DNA of 64,000 bases from Zoroaster sp. YZ-2022. Taxonomy: Eukaryota > Echinodermata > Asteroidea > Forcipulatida > Zoroasteridae. The DNA lies in assembly GCA_029582265.1 (NCBI GenBank), contig CM055828.1, positions 16,813,430-16,877,429 on the forward strand. The letters are read 5' to 3'. Numbering within the stretch: position 1 is the first letter of the stretch; the number at the start of each line of letters is the position of its first letter. This document shows, one piece after another, positions 24,301 to 33,639 of this stretch. The notes under the pieces were generated by a model. The model was not told where the DNA came from. It worked only from the letters and a program-made list of their open reading frames with translations, and searched no databases. The position numbers and the translations under genes were made by a program.

Positions 24301-27300
24301 TGACCTATCCTAGCCACATGTCCTTGCATTTATTTGGGTGCACTGCACAAAGTCAATGGGTTAGGAGTTACATACTAATTTTGAGTGTCTTTGATTGGTT
24401 TTGGTTTGACCTCATCACAGCCACATGTGCTTGCATGTATTTGAGTGCACTGCACAAAGTCAATGGGTTAACAGAGACATACAAATTTCGAGTGTCTTTG
24501 ATTGTTAAACCTAAAGGAGGATTAATGTCCCGTTTTTAGACGCCATTTTGGAAATAAAAATCGGTTTGTAAACGTGAATTAAAAGTGACACAACACGTAT
24601 TCACACTTTATTTTATCTTTATTTGTCTCTTAAACATACATACAAATATTATCTAAAATAAAAAACAGTTCAAAATAGTCAAATTATTTAAGAAAATCAA
24701 GATCATTTTGTGCACCATGAAAGTTAGTCAGTATTGTGTCCTTACACTTACCAGTTCTATGTGTTATCTTTAAATAACAATACAATGTCAAACTAATACA
24801 TTATGAAAGAATAACATTAAACAAAAGCACATTTATTTTACTTTTATCTAAACGTATGCAGAAATGTGTTTAAAATAAATATATACAATTGAGGAGACAC
24901 ATTAAAACCCTCCTACAATCAGTGCAATTTCTGAAACAACCCATTCAGGCCACTCCAAGCCGTTAGCTGTTGCCAGTGGCCTCCTATGGTTACCCTTCTG
25001 TGCACTGTCACACCACTGAGATTGCAGGGTAAGGTGGGTCTCCCATCGATACATTGCAGGCCATACTAATATGTTCAAACATTTACAGTGGCCTTGGGTA
25101 GCACACAGTTGATTTTGTAAGATTACTTGGAAAGGACAGCAGGCTTGTATGTACTAAAGGTTGGTGAAGAACATATTGAAAATTTAGTGGGTCGGAGTGG
25201 CCTCCATGTGTAGAATTGCTATGTATAAAACGTCCCCCAGTGAGGCTGCAACAATGACACCTATATGTACATGCATCTGAATAAAATAACTCACTATGGC
25301 TACAAAGACATGAATGGAAGGAAACAAAGATGGTGCCTGAGTGATAAATGTCTATATTACCTGTTGAGTGTCGTCAGATGACTTAAGTTGTTCCAGTTGT
25401 TTCCGTGTCCGTTCCAGTTTCACCTGTACCCTGATGGAAAAAACCAAACATTCTCAACAAAATAGTTTAAAATTAAACATTTTACAATGAAATCGACAGA
25501 GGCATGTTTGTAAGGTTAAAAAGTTCCAAAATAAATGAGGTAAAACATTGGTACACTGTTTTTACCAGTATGTCTACACTCTGAATTTTTTTTTTTTATT
25601 TTAAACCAACCTGTAGGCCTAAGAGTTTAGGCTATTACGTTGTGTGGTTAATAATAACAAAGCAAAAATGCATCTAGAATTTCTACATTTATTTTAACTG
25701 GACATTTTGAGCTGGAAATTAATTCACCTTATTCAAAAGTGAATGCACCTCAGACAAAAATAATTACTAGGAAGGACTGATACCATCATTGTTACCATCA
25801 TCCTCAAGTCTGACGTGCAACCATTATTATTAGCACATATGCTTAAAGTGCCCCCTGTTGACATAAATTGTCTATACTTGAAGCACTCCCTCTGTTGACA
25901 TTAAATTTTATTAAGTTGGCAATAACTTTTGGTTAGGGCTGTGCGTTTTTGGATATTTTTGGAACCGGATACCCGACATCAGGAAACTTCGGATACCCGG
26001 ATACCCGTTTTCATTTTTGTTGGAAACATTCCTCTGGTGGTGTACAAATACATATACTGTAAATGGTAACAAATTGACTTTTATAATACAGAGGATACCA
26101 TACTTAAATCGATCTTTTCTTTATTGGAGTGTAATCTCTTGCATCTAAAGATAATTGTCTGTAAAAGTGTAAACATTACATTGTTCAAGAATCACAGATT
26201 TCTGTTTGCACCGCTCAAATGTTAAATCCGAATTTAAAAAAAATGGAACCGGGTAATGACCGTTTCGGTCAGGTATCCGGATACCCGGATACCCGGCACA
26301 GGCCTACTTTTGGTAATATTTCTAGTCAGGCAATTAATAATAAATTTTGGGCAACCAGATGAACTAACTGCCTACCCAAATAGGTAGTGCATTTTTTTTT
26401 TAATTTTGGGAGCCATGTCTTTAACCCACCTACTTTACATGTAGCTGCACTTTAGTGGCAAATAGCTATAGAGGTCAAAGTCAGTCAACTGCCTGTTTTG
26501 ACTGTTGACCCAAATGTGCACACAGGGGGCATTTTTGACCACCCTCAACAATACCAGACAATGCTTTTACCAATCAAAAACGGTCAACTCATTTTAACCT
26601 GTAAATGTACTTACTACACATAAGGTTTGACAGTGTTTGACTTTTAAGTGCACTAGATATACCTTGGCAAGTATATGAACATTTTAACTGATTTTGACCC
26701 TTGTAGTCATAGAAGGGTTAATTACTGTTAAAACCATCCTTCTTGAGGATCATTTTGTGAAATATTTCATTTAAACATATTTGTTTCTTTTTTTTTCCTG
26801 GAAAATATACATTTTCAGATTAAAAACAAAACCACATTGTGATGCATCTTTAATTAAAGTCAAGCGTCACACAGAACTCACTGCAATGACTGATTGGCAG
26901 CCTGCTCTTTCTCTCTCCGCATTTCTGCCTCTCGATCCAGACGAGCTTGATGTCGCCATCTGAAGAGACTTGGCGTGTCAATGTTTGGATGAGTCTCATC
27001 TTCATCATCAGAGACCTGCAGAAAGAGAAGGGGAAAAAACATGTTGGATTTGATCAATTAAACCTGTGTTCAGGGATGTAAAAAATCCTGAAAAATGGGT
27101 AGTGGACCTGGGTCTCCTTTAACCTCCTGGATGTTTAATTTTGGAGGATTTACAGACTCTCCACATCCCCTCAAACAAGAAACTAGAGGTTTGGACACAA
27201 TACAGGCAAAGTCTTTCTTTCCTTGATTACTACTTATCAGCAAGAAAATTTTGAAGCAAAGGGAGAAATCAGGAAAAATCCTGTGAAATCACAAGCCTGG

Positions 27301-30300
27301 TGTTTGAACCCTAACTCCCTAGCTATTTTGGCTAAGAACCTTCCTGAATCCGCCAAAATCCAACACCATGTACAAATACTACCACCCAACTGTTGGACTT
27401 AGCTTTTAGCATAAAGTTAACTACTGTGAGTAGGCTTGGGCGATGACACGATAATATTGAATATCGCGATATTTTCTTTTATTAGATTATGATATCGAAA
27501 ACTTTTCAAATTATCGAGATATCGGCAAATTGCGATGAAATAATATATCACGATGAAAAAAAATTATCGCGAAAGAAAAAAATATATCGCGATTAAAAAA
27601 AAATCCTCGATTGTCAGTCGGGTCAGAAATTCCATGCGAAAAAACTTAGGGAAGTCTTTTCAGCTTTCAGAAGTGAGAAACAAAATCGAACTACTTCTGT
27701 GATAAGCCGACTGTCAGATCACAAAGGAGACGCCTGACAGGGCGTTGTTTAAAATCCACCGCCACTCAAAGAAATCTATTCAGATGGATTAAGTGTTGGT
27801 GATTGAATGGGGTACTTGATCCAACAATGTGTAGACAATGTTTATTTCTCACTGTCTAGCCATGGTGGTATGTGACTCTGGCTGGCGCACCACATGCGAG
27901 TACATTATATCATGCATGGGCGTTACCTTAAAAATCGACAACAAAATAACATTTGTAGTAATTGCAGGTGCTCTGTGCTCACATTAGTCATGAATTAAAT
28001 CAAAGCATGGATCGACAGCGGCTCAATCAAAGTTGTGAGATTAGGACACTATTCTATTATACCATACTGGGACTCTTGTCTAGTGACAAAACACATACAC
28101 ATACTCTTCATAAACCACGTGACGTTTATTTAAAATTGTGTGAGTACAATCCAAACTCGGTCACATTTTCTGAAGTGCAAATGACATGTCACAATCATAT
28201 GGTTTTATTCTCCATGGTACTACATGTATGCAGGAATAAACCTAGTCACGTGTTTATACTATGACCCAGTCACATGGAGCGCGAATCACGTGAACTTGGG
28301 CTGATGATTTGATTGGGACGCAGTAACCGTCCCACATAATTATTAGGCAAACAAATTTGCCAATGGCCATGGTGCACTCGTGAACGGCGAAATTCAACGT
28401 GTCTCTCAGGTAAGCACGGGCAATTTATTGTGACACTTGTAGATAGGTACATCCCTGTTATTATCAGCTCTAAAGCGCTCATGCATGAACAAAAATAATC
28501 ACAATATTATCGAAAAATCGCGATATGTTTGACGATATATTGTGGATGAAAAAATTTGATATTAATTGCCCAAGCCTAATTGCGAGATCAGTAATTTTGG
28601 TGAAATTTAAATTTTATTATTTTTTTAAATAAGTGAGCTGAAGTGAGCTATCCCTGAGTAATTGATTTGATACAAAAAGTGTCTGCTTGGTTAAGGTTTC
28701 CTAATCACTTAGTTCTAGGTTGTAATAATTAACAGATCAAAAGTTGAAATAAAAAGAAAAATCGCCCCTTTTTTGTACATGTGGGGCTAGGGCTAGCCCT
28801 GATGGGACCCGCTCATATACGTGTAAAGTTTGCACTGGATTTTCTACTTTTTTTGTGTGTACAAACTTTTCATACAGATTGGCTGTTGCTCTGAGAATTG
28901 TCGGGGAAAAATCCTCTTTTTTTTAGACATCTTTTAGCAAAATTGTTTCTCCAAGAGGCAGTTAAGAGGTTAGGTTACAGTGCCTGTATTTCCTCAGTTT
29001 TGCCAACGAAGACAGGTAAAAGAAGGAGAAAATCCAGTGCAAACTTTACAGGTATACGAACAGGATGAACTCTTGGTCAGGACCCTATCGGAAATGTACT
29101 TTGCACTGTAGATAAGGTCCTATTAGGGCTAGGGCTAGGGCTAGGGCCAAGGATTCCAGTGTATATTGGCCCTAGAATGGGCTAATTAATATTAGGATTT
29201 TTGGAAAGAATGTCAAACCCAACCGCAACTTGTGCACCATGTCTAACATAACCATGTGTTTTTAGCAGACGACAAAATGGCCAACAACTCACTGGATGTG
29301 CATAATATAGATGTATTCATTGCTCAAAAATCTCCCAAAATATCATTTCCAATCCTCACTTGACTACAATTTCCTCTCCTTAAGTGTGTCCTCTATCATC
29401 TTTTAAAAAACCCTGTCACAGTGATATGCACCATGTTTTTGACGAGACAAAATTGTTTATTTCCAACACTCGTTGCCATCAGGCGACCCGGTGCTCGAAA
29501 TTCACGCTCAGGTCTGGAGATTGTGCGCCAGGTCGCTGACGCAGATGGCAACGAGTGTTCAAAATAAACAATTTTGCCCCATGGCACATATTACTGTGAA
29601 AGTGTTTATTTAAAGGAAATCTGTGTCTGTGATAGGCTATTTGTCACAGAGATAGAATTGAGATATAACTAGGAAGGACGAAAGCAACAGCGCCCTCACA
29701 TCAAAAGTGCTGGAAAAACTCCGTTACGAGCAATAATCTCTAACTTAATCTCTAAAAAAATTATTTCTCACTAGAAAACAAAGCTACAACTCATAACACA
29801 GTAGATTCATGCACCATTTTCACTGTTTCACACTTTAAAAAGGTTTTGAACGAATTTTACCGTCGAGTTGAAGATGAAAACGAAGCCCGAAAATGGCCCA
29901 AAGCAGAAAATCAACTGTCAAATTCGCCGCTCAAAAATGGTCCAAAAAAATTAGCGGTAAGACCCATTTTTATACGGCGGGACTTTGCGTTCCAATCATC
30001 AATCCTGACGATCTTGGTATCAAAATAAAGCTTAAAATTAGATCTGTAGCCAGAAAACTGTTTCAAATGTACTTAAAAAAATTAATTAGGTCTTAAAACA
30101 AAAGAAAGACTTTGAGACCGAATAATTTTGGATCTAACACTGGTACGGCCTTCACCCGTACCTCAATGGAATGCCCGTTTCGTGCTCTTTCCGACAGTAT
30201 GTGGGTTGTACCTTGACATCGAGGTCCCATTAAGTTATAGCGATATTCATTTGACCTGTTCTGCGAAAAAAGTTGGTGAGCCGGCCAGGCGCCATCCATG

Positions 30301-32838
30301 ATGAGTCATCAGTCTGGGATTCGCCTCACTTGTACTCACAGTAAACGGAGCCGGGATCAGACTGGCGAGGTTTTGTTTACGCGTTGTCAGCCAGCGATGC
30401 ATGAGTCATCGGTCTGGGATTCATCTCACTTTTATGCGCATTAAACTGAGCCGGGATCAGACTAACCAGGCTTTTTTACGAGCGTGGCCACGCACTTGTC
30501 ACAACCACAACAAGTTTGTGAAGTTTGAAAGCATATTTTTAAAAATCTTAATTAATTTGGCATCAATGGCAACTAGTTTTCAGATTTATTGGGTGAAAGA
30601 GTAGGCTGGTTTCTACAGATGTTCCAAAAATGAAAAAAAAATTGCCAAATACTTTTCAAGATTCACTTCCTTGAAAATGGACAGTTTTTGTATAATGTTA
30701 AATGAACTCCCAAAGGGACCACAGGACACCTTGGACTTGGAGGTTATGTACATAACGTAATACGAGCTTGGACCATGGCGATACCCTTTTATGACCTCTA
30801 ACTCTGGAATGCCTGGGCCGATTTTCTTCAAACCAAAAGCAAATGGCTTCTGGGAATAAGATATCTGGTTTCAACACAGTGCAGGCCTGTTAAGTTGTGG
30901 TTGATTTTTTTGGATTGTCATCCCTACGTATTAGCAGACGACAAAATGGCCAACAACTCATTGGATGTGCATAATATATGTATTCTTTGCTTAAAAATCT
31001 CCCAAAATATCATTTCCAATCCTCACTTGACTACAATTTCCTTTCCTTAAGAGTTAGGTGTGTCCTCTAGGGTAGAATGTCATATCTGGCCGCCACTATT
31101 TTTCATTAAATATAACCAATAATGTAATCTTACCTACCTGGTAAGGTGGAGAACATATATGGATGATGATGGACATATACTTCAAATTATTCCAGGATAT
31201 TTATTTCATGAAAAATCAGGCATTTTTGGTATACGATGACTTTCTCAGTCATGTCAGTCTGATCTTGTAAACTCCACAATTAGTGACCAACACAGTCATT
31301 GTTAGGCAGATTCACGCAAGCCGCCGCTGGCGGCGCACTTCAAAAGCTAACTTTAGACATCGCGATTGTGACCGACTCACTCACATCCGGGTTCTCGCGA
31401 AAACGTTCCCCCTGGCTAGCTGTTTATATGTCGTCGCAGCTCGCGTTGTCGCTGTGCGGATTAATCGTTAATCTGTAGACGCCATCTTAGATTCATTCAT
31501 AAATTTTGCTTCGTTTCAATGCAAAATATCCGAACTCGGACGTTAGAAATATCGCCGTGTTTACGACCCGTTTTTCATCATTGTGCATGACGGAAATTCA
31601 TCATCAATTTAGAGGTATTGGATGGTCTTCACGAAACTTGAAACCACGAAAAAAGGATACACCGTATCGTGGTGCCAACTGTAACGTTGGTGGAAAAACA
31701 GTGCAACTCGCGGAAAATGATCCGACAGCAAATTAAAAAAAAAATCACCTCTATCGGCGATTTGACTCGGTGAATCGGGTGTCACGCGCTTAATCGGGGT
31801 GTCACGCACGGGTGGATTTTGGTATTCAATGAGATTTTTTTGTTATAAAAGGGGTACATGCTATCATGGAGGTAGAATTACCTCCATGATGCTATATAGA
31901 CACTTTGTTAGTACTACAACAAGGATACGTTGCAGGCAAATGCGGTCACAACTTTTCAAATGAAACTGGCCTCCAAAATGACCAAATATTTAAATCAACA
32001 AAAAATCGTAACTTTGCACAGGGTTAACCTATCATGACCATTGACCCCTCATTTTCTTTCTAATTTTTTGCTCTATCCAGTGATATGACATTTAAAAGAA
32101 TTGAAGCAACTTCAAATTTTCATGAAACTGCCTATCATTGTACATGCGTAGTGGCAACTATAATAGGATCCTTCTATTTTCTGAAGGGGAGGATTTTTTT
32201 AGAAGGGAAATTAAGTCCGAAAACCATCATAAAAGTGGATTTTAAAGATAGTTTTCGCTTTCTGTACCACCAAAAATCGATAGAATGATTAGTGGTTTGT
32301 GGTTGCAAAAAAAATCCAAAAAGCCCTTAAAAAGTGGCGGCCAGATACGACATTCTTTCCGTCCTCTATCATCTTTTTAAAAACCCTGTCACAGTCATGA
32401 CAGTAATGCACCATGTTTATGACGGGACAAAATTGTTTATTTCCAACACTCGCTCGTTGCCATCTGCGACCCGGTGCTCGAAATTCATGCTCAGGTCTTG
32501 AGATTGTGCGCCAGGTCGCTGACGCAGATGGCAACGAGTGTTTTGCCCCATCAAAAACATAGCACATACATGTACTGTAGTGTAGGCCTTACAGTTACAA
32601 TGAATGATGAATGATCGAACATTTTTGTCCGGATATTGGAAATACGAGCTATTATTAACCTGTTTTGACTTGATGTTGCACTTCACTCTAATACAAAGAA
32701 AAGTATTAGAATAAGTGAACATATTTGACTAGATGTTGTGTTTTATATAGATTACTAAAATATAAGATAACACTTTCTAAATAACAAAAATATGACATTT
32801 CTCACCTCAATGTGGTTCCACTTGCTGTAGTCCACCAT
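12143..32838 (-). CDS. Hsp90 co-chaperone CDC37 (complete, nine coding exons)
   Basis: CDC37 delivers client protein kinases to Hsp90 in the cytosol. Exons in transcript order are 32838-32806, 27015-26882, 25430-25361, 21505-21410, 18664-18392, 16854-16739, 16254-16134, 14683-14606 and 12376-12143. All introns are GT-AG and the phases join without a break, giving 384 residues plus stop, close to the vertebrate length of about 378. The protein begins [11 protein letters not shown], followed by [20 protein letters not shown], the conserved N-terminal kinase-binding part. A coiled-coil rich in K/E/Q comes next. The Hsp90-binding middle domain has [26 protein letters not shown] and [11 protein letters not shown]. 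The C-terminal helices include [18 protein letters not shown]. The Ser in VSDDED is the known CK2 site of the family. The introns hold many transposons. A Polinton sits about 330 bp upstream of the start codon. Confidence 0.95.
12549..12768. repeat. 31-bp minisatellite, about 7 copies
   Basis: The unit is GAGTCAGGATTGAACCAATC followed by AGAGTGTAGAA or AGAGTGTATTA. Each unit carries a CCAAT word. It lies in the last intron of CDC37. Confidence 0.9.
12898..13056. repeat. Foldback element
   Basis: The arms AATACAAGTTCATC and GATGAACTTGTATT pair exactly, and AGGATAAAGACCTTGGGGTC pairs with GACCCCTCGGTCTTTATCCT apart from one mismatch. It lies in the last CDC37 intron. Confidence 0.7.
13839..14450. 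mobile_element. TTAACCAGTT-type MITE, copy E2
   Basis: Left end TTAACCAGTTCACGTCGGG, right end GACGCCAACTGGTTAA. It is longer than copy E1 (8899-9126), which shares both ends. It lies in the last CDC37 intron, about 155 bases downstream of exon 8. Confidence 0.7.
14606..14683 (-). CDS. CDC37 exon 8
   Basis: 26 codons between acceptor TCATTTGTAG and donor GTAAGA. It encodes [20 protein letters not shown] followed by FETLPA, the LGPGG linker region conserved in the family. Confidence 0.95.
14790..14940 (+). repeat. tRNA-derived SINE with related copy at 56560-56680
   Basis: GCTCGGTGGTCGAGAGGCTAAG resembles a pol III A box of the serine/leucine tRNA type, and GGGTTCGAATCCCGCC is a B box. The preceding CTGCTATATAGG and CCGGCCAATCGTCATC recur at 56570-56600. 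The cloverleaf is not clean, so this is not called as a tRNA gene. Confidence 0.5.
15052..15172. repeat. 57-bp direct repeat, two copies
   Basis: The unit starts GGACACCCTGTTTTATTTGT and ends GCAAGTTGAACAATTT. A third partial start (GGACACCCTGTTTTTC) follows. Confidence 0.85.
15180..16133. other. CDC37 intron 7, no further feature recognised
   Basis: Non-coding intron between exons 7 and 8. I see no exon or clear element boundary in this part. Confidence 0.4.
16134..16254 (-). CDS. CDC37 exon 7
   Basis: Acceptor CTATTCCTAG, donor GTAATA. It encodes [20 protein letters not shown] and the helix [15 protein letters not shown], strongly conserved in CDC37. Confidence 0.95.
16739..16854 (-). CDS. 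CDC37 exon 6
   Basis: Acceptor ATTTCTACAG, donor GTGAGT. It encodes [20 protein letters not shown] then [19 protein letters not shown], part of the Hsp90-binding helical domain. Confidence 0.95.
16925..16958. repeat. Left remnant of the 18-bp minisatellite
   Basis: Two copies of GACAGTGTCTTGCATAAG in the same orientation and phase as the larger array at 17391-17580. The transposon at 16959-17390 splits the array. Confidence 0.85.
16959..17390. mobile_element. MITE K1 with about 45-bp inverted ends, inserted in a minisatellite
   Basis: Left end ACATAAAACACAATAAAG then GGGGCCACTTTGCATCCGTC. The right end is the inverse, GGAAAGTGGCCCCGTTTATT then GTGTTTTATGT. CATAAG flanks both sides (16953-16958 and 17391-17396), a likely 6-bp target duplication, although CATAAG is also part of the minisatellite unit. 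A second copy begins at 63805. It lies in CDC37 intron 5, about 100 bp upstream of exon 6. Confidence 0.75.
17391..17580. repeat. 18-bp minisatellite, about 10-11 copies
   Basis: Near-perfect repeats of AAGGACAGTGTCTTGCAT. The unit length is a multiple of three, so every frame reads as a repetitive pseudo-protein. No coding meaning is implied. Confidence 0.95.
17911..18228. mobile_element. TTAA/CCCTCCTA-type MITE, copy C3
   Basis: Left end TTAACCCTCCTACACATGG, right end GATTGTAGGAAGGTTAA. The interior GGCCACTGGCAACAGCTAAT is shared in reverse with the copy at 24901-25217. Confidence 0.65.
18392..18664 (-). CDS. CDC37 exon 5
   Basis: Acceptor TTTCTCACACAAG, donor GTAAGA, 91 codons in phase. 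It encodes [16 protein letters not shown] through [19 protein letters not shown], the start of the Hsp90-binding domain. Confidence 0.95.
18741..19549. mobile_element. GC-rich non-autonomous element with TAA duplications
   Basis: Left end TGCCCCCGTCACATTT, right end AAATGTGACTGGGGCA, flanked on both sides by TAA (18738-18740 and 19550-19552). The interior is strikingly GC-rich (GGCGCCCG and CGGCGCCC words) in an AT-rich neighbourhood. A 3-bp TAA duplication fits the Harbinger-type superfamily, but the assignment is tentative. The open frames inside look like by-products of base composition. Confidence 0.7.
19845..20312. repeat. 47-bp tandem array, about 10 copies
   Basis: The unit is GGATTCAGGTTATGTGTAAG then CAAATGGGCCTAGGGAGTTA then GGAA. 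The unit is the terminal segment of the D family of MITEs, amplified in tandem. The same unit is amplified about five times in the copy at 22677-23219. Confidence 0.9.
20667..20705 (-). ncRNA. Decayed hammerhead-ribozyme-like motif of Penelope type
   Basis: Read on the - strand, the core is CAGAAGA, then a seven-base stem CGATCAG, a loop AGCATA, the complementary CTGATTG (one wobble pair) and AAAC followed by GTC. Penelope-like retroelements are known to carry hammerhead motifs of the form CTGAAGA-stem-GAAAC. Here the U of the conserved CUGA is changed to A, so self-cleavage is unlikely. No Penelope reverse transcriptase is seen nearby, so this would be a solo remnant in a CDC37 intron. Confidence 0.35.
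20775..21244. mobile_element. TTAA/CCCTCCTA-type MITE, copy C4
   Basis: Left end TTAGCCCTCCTACACATAG (TTAA mutated to TTAG), right end GATTGCAGGAGGGTTAA. It lies in CDC37 intron 4. Confidence 0.6.
21410..21505 (-). CDS. CDC37 exon 4
   Basis: Acceptor TTTTTTAACAACAG, donor GTAGGT, 32 codons. It encodes [20 protein letters not shown] and [12 protein letters not shown], part of the N-terminal coiled coil. Confidence 0.93.
21695..22310. repeat. 84-bp tandem array, about 7 copies
   Basis: Units contain ACCAAATCCATCAAACTCCA, then GGCTGCTTTTGTTGGATTCA, then AGCCAAGCCATGGATGCTT. The last copies are more diverged (GCTGCATTTG). It lies in CDC37 intron 4. Confidence 0.9.
22677..23219. mobile_element. 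TTAA/CCCTAA-type MITE, copy D4, with 47-bp array
   Basis: Left end TTAACCCTAACCTTCCC, right end GGAGTTAGGGTTAA. The interior is nearly identical to D3 (for example TTCCATGGTACATGTACATC). The right end holds about five 47-bp units (about 22990-23215). Confidence 0.7.
23220..24151. other. CDC37 intron 3, no feature recognised
   Basis: AT-rich intron sequence. A short direct repeat GTGCCAAGTA occurs three times near 23715-23750. No exon is visible. Confidence 0.4.
24152..24525. mobile_element. TTAA/CCCTCCTA-type MITE, copy C5
   Basis: Left end TTAACCCTCCTATGCCCAGG, right end TAAAGGAGGATTAA. A second copy of this subtype starts at 63576 and shares GAAATTTGGCCCAGTAAGCA. Confidence 0.65.
24526..24900. 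other. CDC37 intron 3, AT-rich, nothing recognised
   Basis: No exon or element end that I can support. Confidence 0.35.
24901..25217. mobile_element. TTAA/CCCTCCTA-type MITE, copy C6 (diverged right end)
   Basis: The left end reads ATTAAAACCCTCCTACAATC. The interior is the reverse of copy C3, for example TTAGCTGTTGCCAGTGGCC. The right end is eroded near CCTCCATGTGTAGAATTG. Confidence 0.55.
25361..25430 (-). CDS. CDC37 exon 3
   Basis: Acceptor TTTCCATCAG, donor GTAATA, 70 bases completing a codon split after exon 2. It encodes [20 protein letters not shown] and TQQ. Less conserved than the other exons, but splice signals and phase fit. Confidence 0.85.
25934..26306. mobile_element. hAT-like non-autonomous element, copy G1
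   Basis: Ends TAGGGCTGTGCGTTTTTGG and CCGGCACAGGCCTA, with a perfect 8-bp target duplication CTTTTGGT at 25926-25933 and 26307-26314. The interior carries repeated GGATACCC words. A reversed copy with its own 8-bp duplication is at 61294-61674. Confidence 0.85.
26421..26721. mobile_element. TTAA/CCCTCCTA-type MITE, copy C2
   Basis: Left end TTAACCCACCTACTTTACAT, right end CATAGAAGGGTTAA, with TTAA on both edges. It is the unexpanded relative of the element at 5581-6474. Confidence 0.7.
26882..27015 (-). CDS. CDC37 exon 2
   Basis: Acceptor CTCTTTCTGCAG, donor GTGAGT. It encodes [20 protein letters not shown] then [20 protein letters not shown], the conserved N-terminal segment with the CK2-target serine. 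Confidence 0.96.
27071..27300 (-). repeat. Dispersed repeat family B, copy 2
   Basis: Reverse copy of 2831-3076, sharing CTGGATGTTTAATTTTGGAG and ending GAAATCACAAGCCTGG. It lies in CDC37 intron 1 just upstream of exon 2. Confidence 0.6.
27433..28576. mobile_element. Non-autonomous DNA transposon with GGCTTGGGCGAT ends (larger copy)
   Basis: Left end GGCTTGGGCGATGACACG, right end ATTAATTGCCCAAGCC. Internal AATATCGCGATATTTTC and AAATCGCGATATG extend the inverted ends. The interior shares AAGTGAGAAACAAAATCG with the reversed 404-bp copy at 709-1112. I recognise no transposase. Confidence 0.65.
28577..29266. other. CDC37 intron 1, non-coding
   Basis: GGGCTAGGGCTAGCCCTGAT near 28783 and the GGGCTA run near 29127 give a loose inverted pair. 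No exon is seen. Confidence 0.35.
29267..29600. repeat. Dispersed repeat family J, uninterrupted copy
   Basis: Begins AGCAGACGACAAAATGGCCA and includes an inner inverted repeat (GTTGCCATC and GATGGCAACGAGTGTT). The second copy (30932-31069 plus 32361-32575) is split by a transposon at the position corresponding to GTCCTCTA here. Confidence 0.75.
29601..30296. other. CDC37 intron 1, no feature recognised
   Basis: No exon or element boundary seen. Confidence 0.35.
30297..30478. repeat. Direct repeat, two copies of about 100 bp
   Basis: Both copies contain ATGAGTCATC, TCTGGGATTC and GAGCCGGGATCAGACT, in direct order. Confidence 0.75.
31070..32360. mobile_element. hAT-like element with GTCCTCTA duplications
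   Basis: Ends GGGTAGAATGTCATATCTGG then CCGCCAC, and GTGGCGGCCAGATACGACAT then TCTTTCC. The 8-bp duplication GTCCTCTA is at 31062-31069 and 32361-32368. The unbroken sister repeat at 29267-29600 contains a single GTCCTCTA at the matching place, so it serves as the empty site. It contains a short hairpin ATGGAGGTAGAATTACCTCC. No transposase is seen in 1.29 kb. Confidence 0.85.
32806..32838 (-). CDS. CDC37 exon 1 (start codon)
   Basis: Encodes [11 protein letters not shown] and ends at GAG before the donor GTGAGA. It is nearly identical to the start of vertebrate CDC37, which fixes the start codon. The first codon lies about 330 bases from the left end of the Polinton. Confidence 0.95.
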
Positions 32839-33109
32839 CTTGATTTGTGCTTTAACTATTTTATGCACAAATTAAATGTACGTGGTCGTGAACAATTTTT
32901 ATATACATGTAAATTATACAAACTGTGCCAACGGTCCGGAAGTTACAGCATTCAACGCTTCAAACAGCCGTTGTGTAAACAACAATTCGAGAAAATTCTA
33001 GTAATACTGCACGCGCGCACGCACATCAATAACTTTCGAACCATAAAGAAAACATTCTGCCTTTTTGCAAAAGCGGGCGTCTTTAAAGATGTAGGCCTAG
33101 GCCAGGCTG

Positions 33110-33170
33110 GACTTTAACCAGGTTTTTGAAAAGATCTTGTGTGAGCAAATTTTGTCTCATGTTCGACCTG
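33110..33170 (+). mobile_element. Left half of a 5'-truncated non-LTR retrotransposon
   Basis: The reading frame NQVFEKILCEQILSHVRP is typical of the reverse-transcriptase region just before the QHGF block. It continues in frame at 45583 once the Polinton and one ACCTG copy are ignored. The sequence upstream of about 33110 no longer resembles a reverse transcriptase, so the element is 5'-truncated, as is common for LINEs. Confidence 0.75.
33166..33170. repeat. Left target-site duplication ACCTG of the Polinton
   Basis: Matches ACCTG at 45578-45582. It is five bases long, while Polintons usually make six. Confidence 0.8.
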
Positions 33171-33491
33171 AGTAGTAAAGAAAAAGGGGGCTTCTGGACC
33201 ACTCCACCTCCTCCGGGTTGTGAAAAAAGGATATTTAATAAAAAATGAGATTTTTTTAAATATAATTTTTATTAGAAAAAAAAAAAACAATTAGAACGGC
33301 TTGCGTGTGTTTTTGTTGCGAGAAAAAAAAACAAGATATTGAAAATCAGAGTTTAAAAAAAAAAAATTATTAGAAAAAATTTTTTTTTTAAGAACGGCGC
33401 GCGTGTGTTTTGTTGCGAAAAAAAAGAAGAGATTTGTAAGAAATGTAATATTATTAGAAAAAATACAAAATTAATAAAAAAAATCAGTTGG

Positions 33492-33562
33492 CACAACCCG
33501 CAGGAGGTGGAGTGGTCCATAATCACTGCGCTGCGCTCCGTTGCCCCCTTTTGCTTTACTAC
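33492..33562 (-). repeat. Inverted internal copy of the Polinton terminus (left)
   Basis: CACAACCCGCAGGAGGTGGA then GTGGTCC, and CCCCCTTTTGCTTTACTAC, are the reverse of the outer terminus at 33171-33222. The inner copy has an extra segment of about 20 bases (CACTGCGCTGCGCTCCG) where the outer copy has CTTCT. Confidence 0.9.
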
Positions 33563-33639
33563 CGTATGTTGTATAACATTTTTAAAGAAAAAAAAAGATA
33601 TTGAAAATCAGAGTTAAAAAAGTGAAAAAACTCGAAAGA

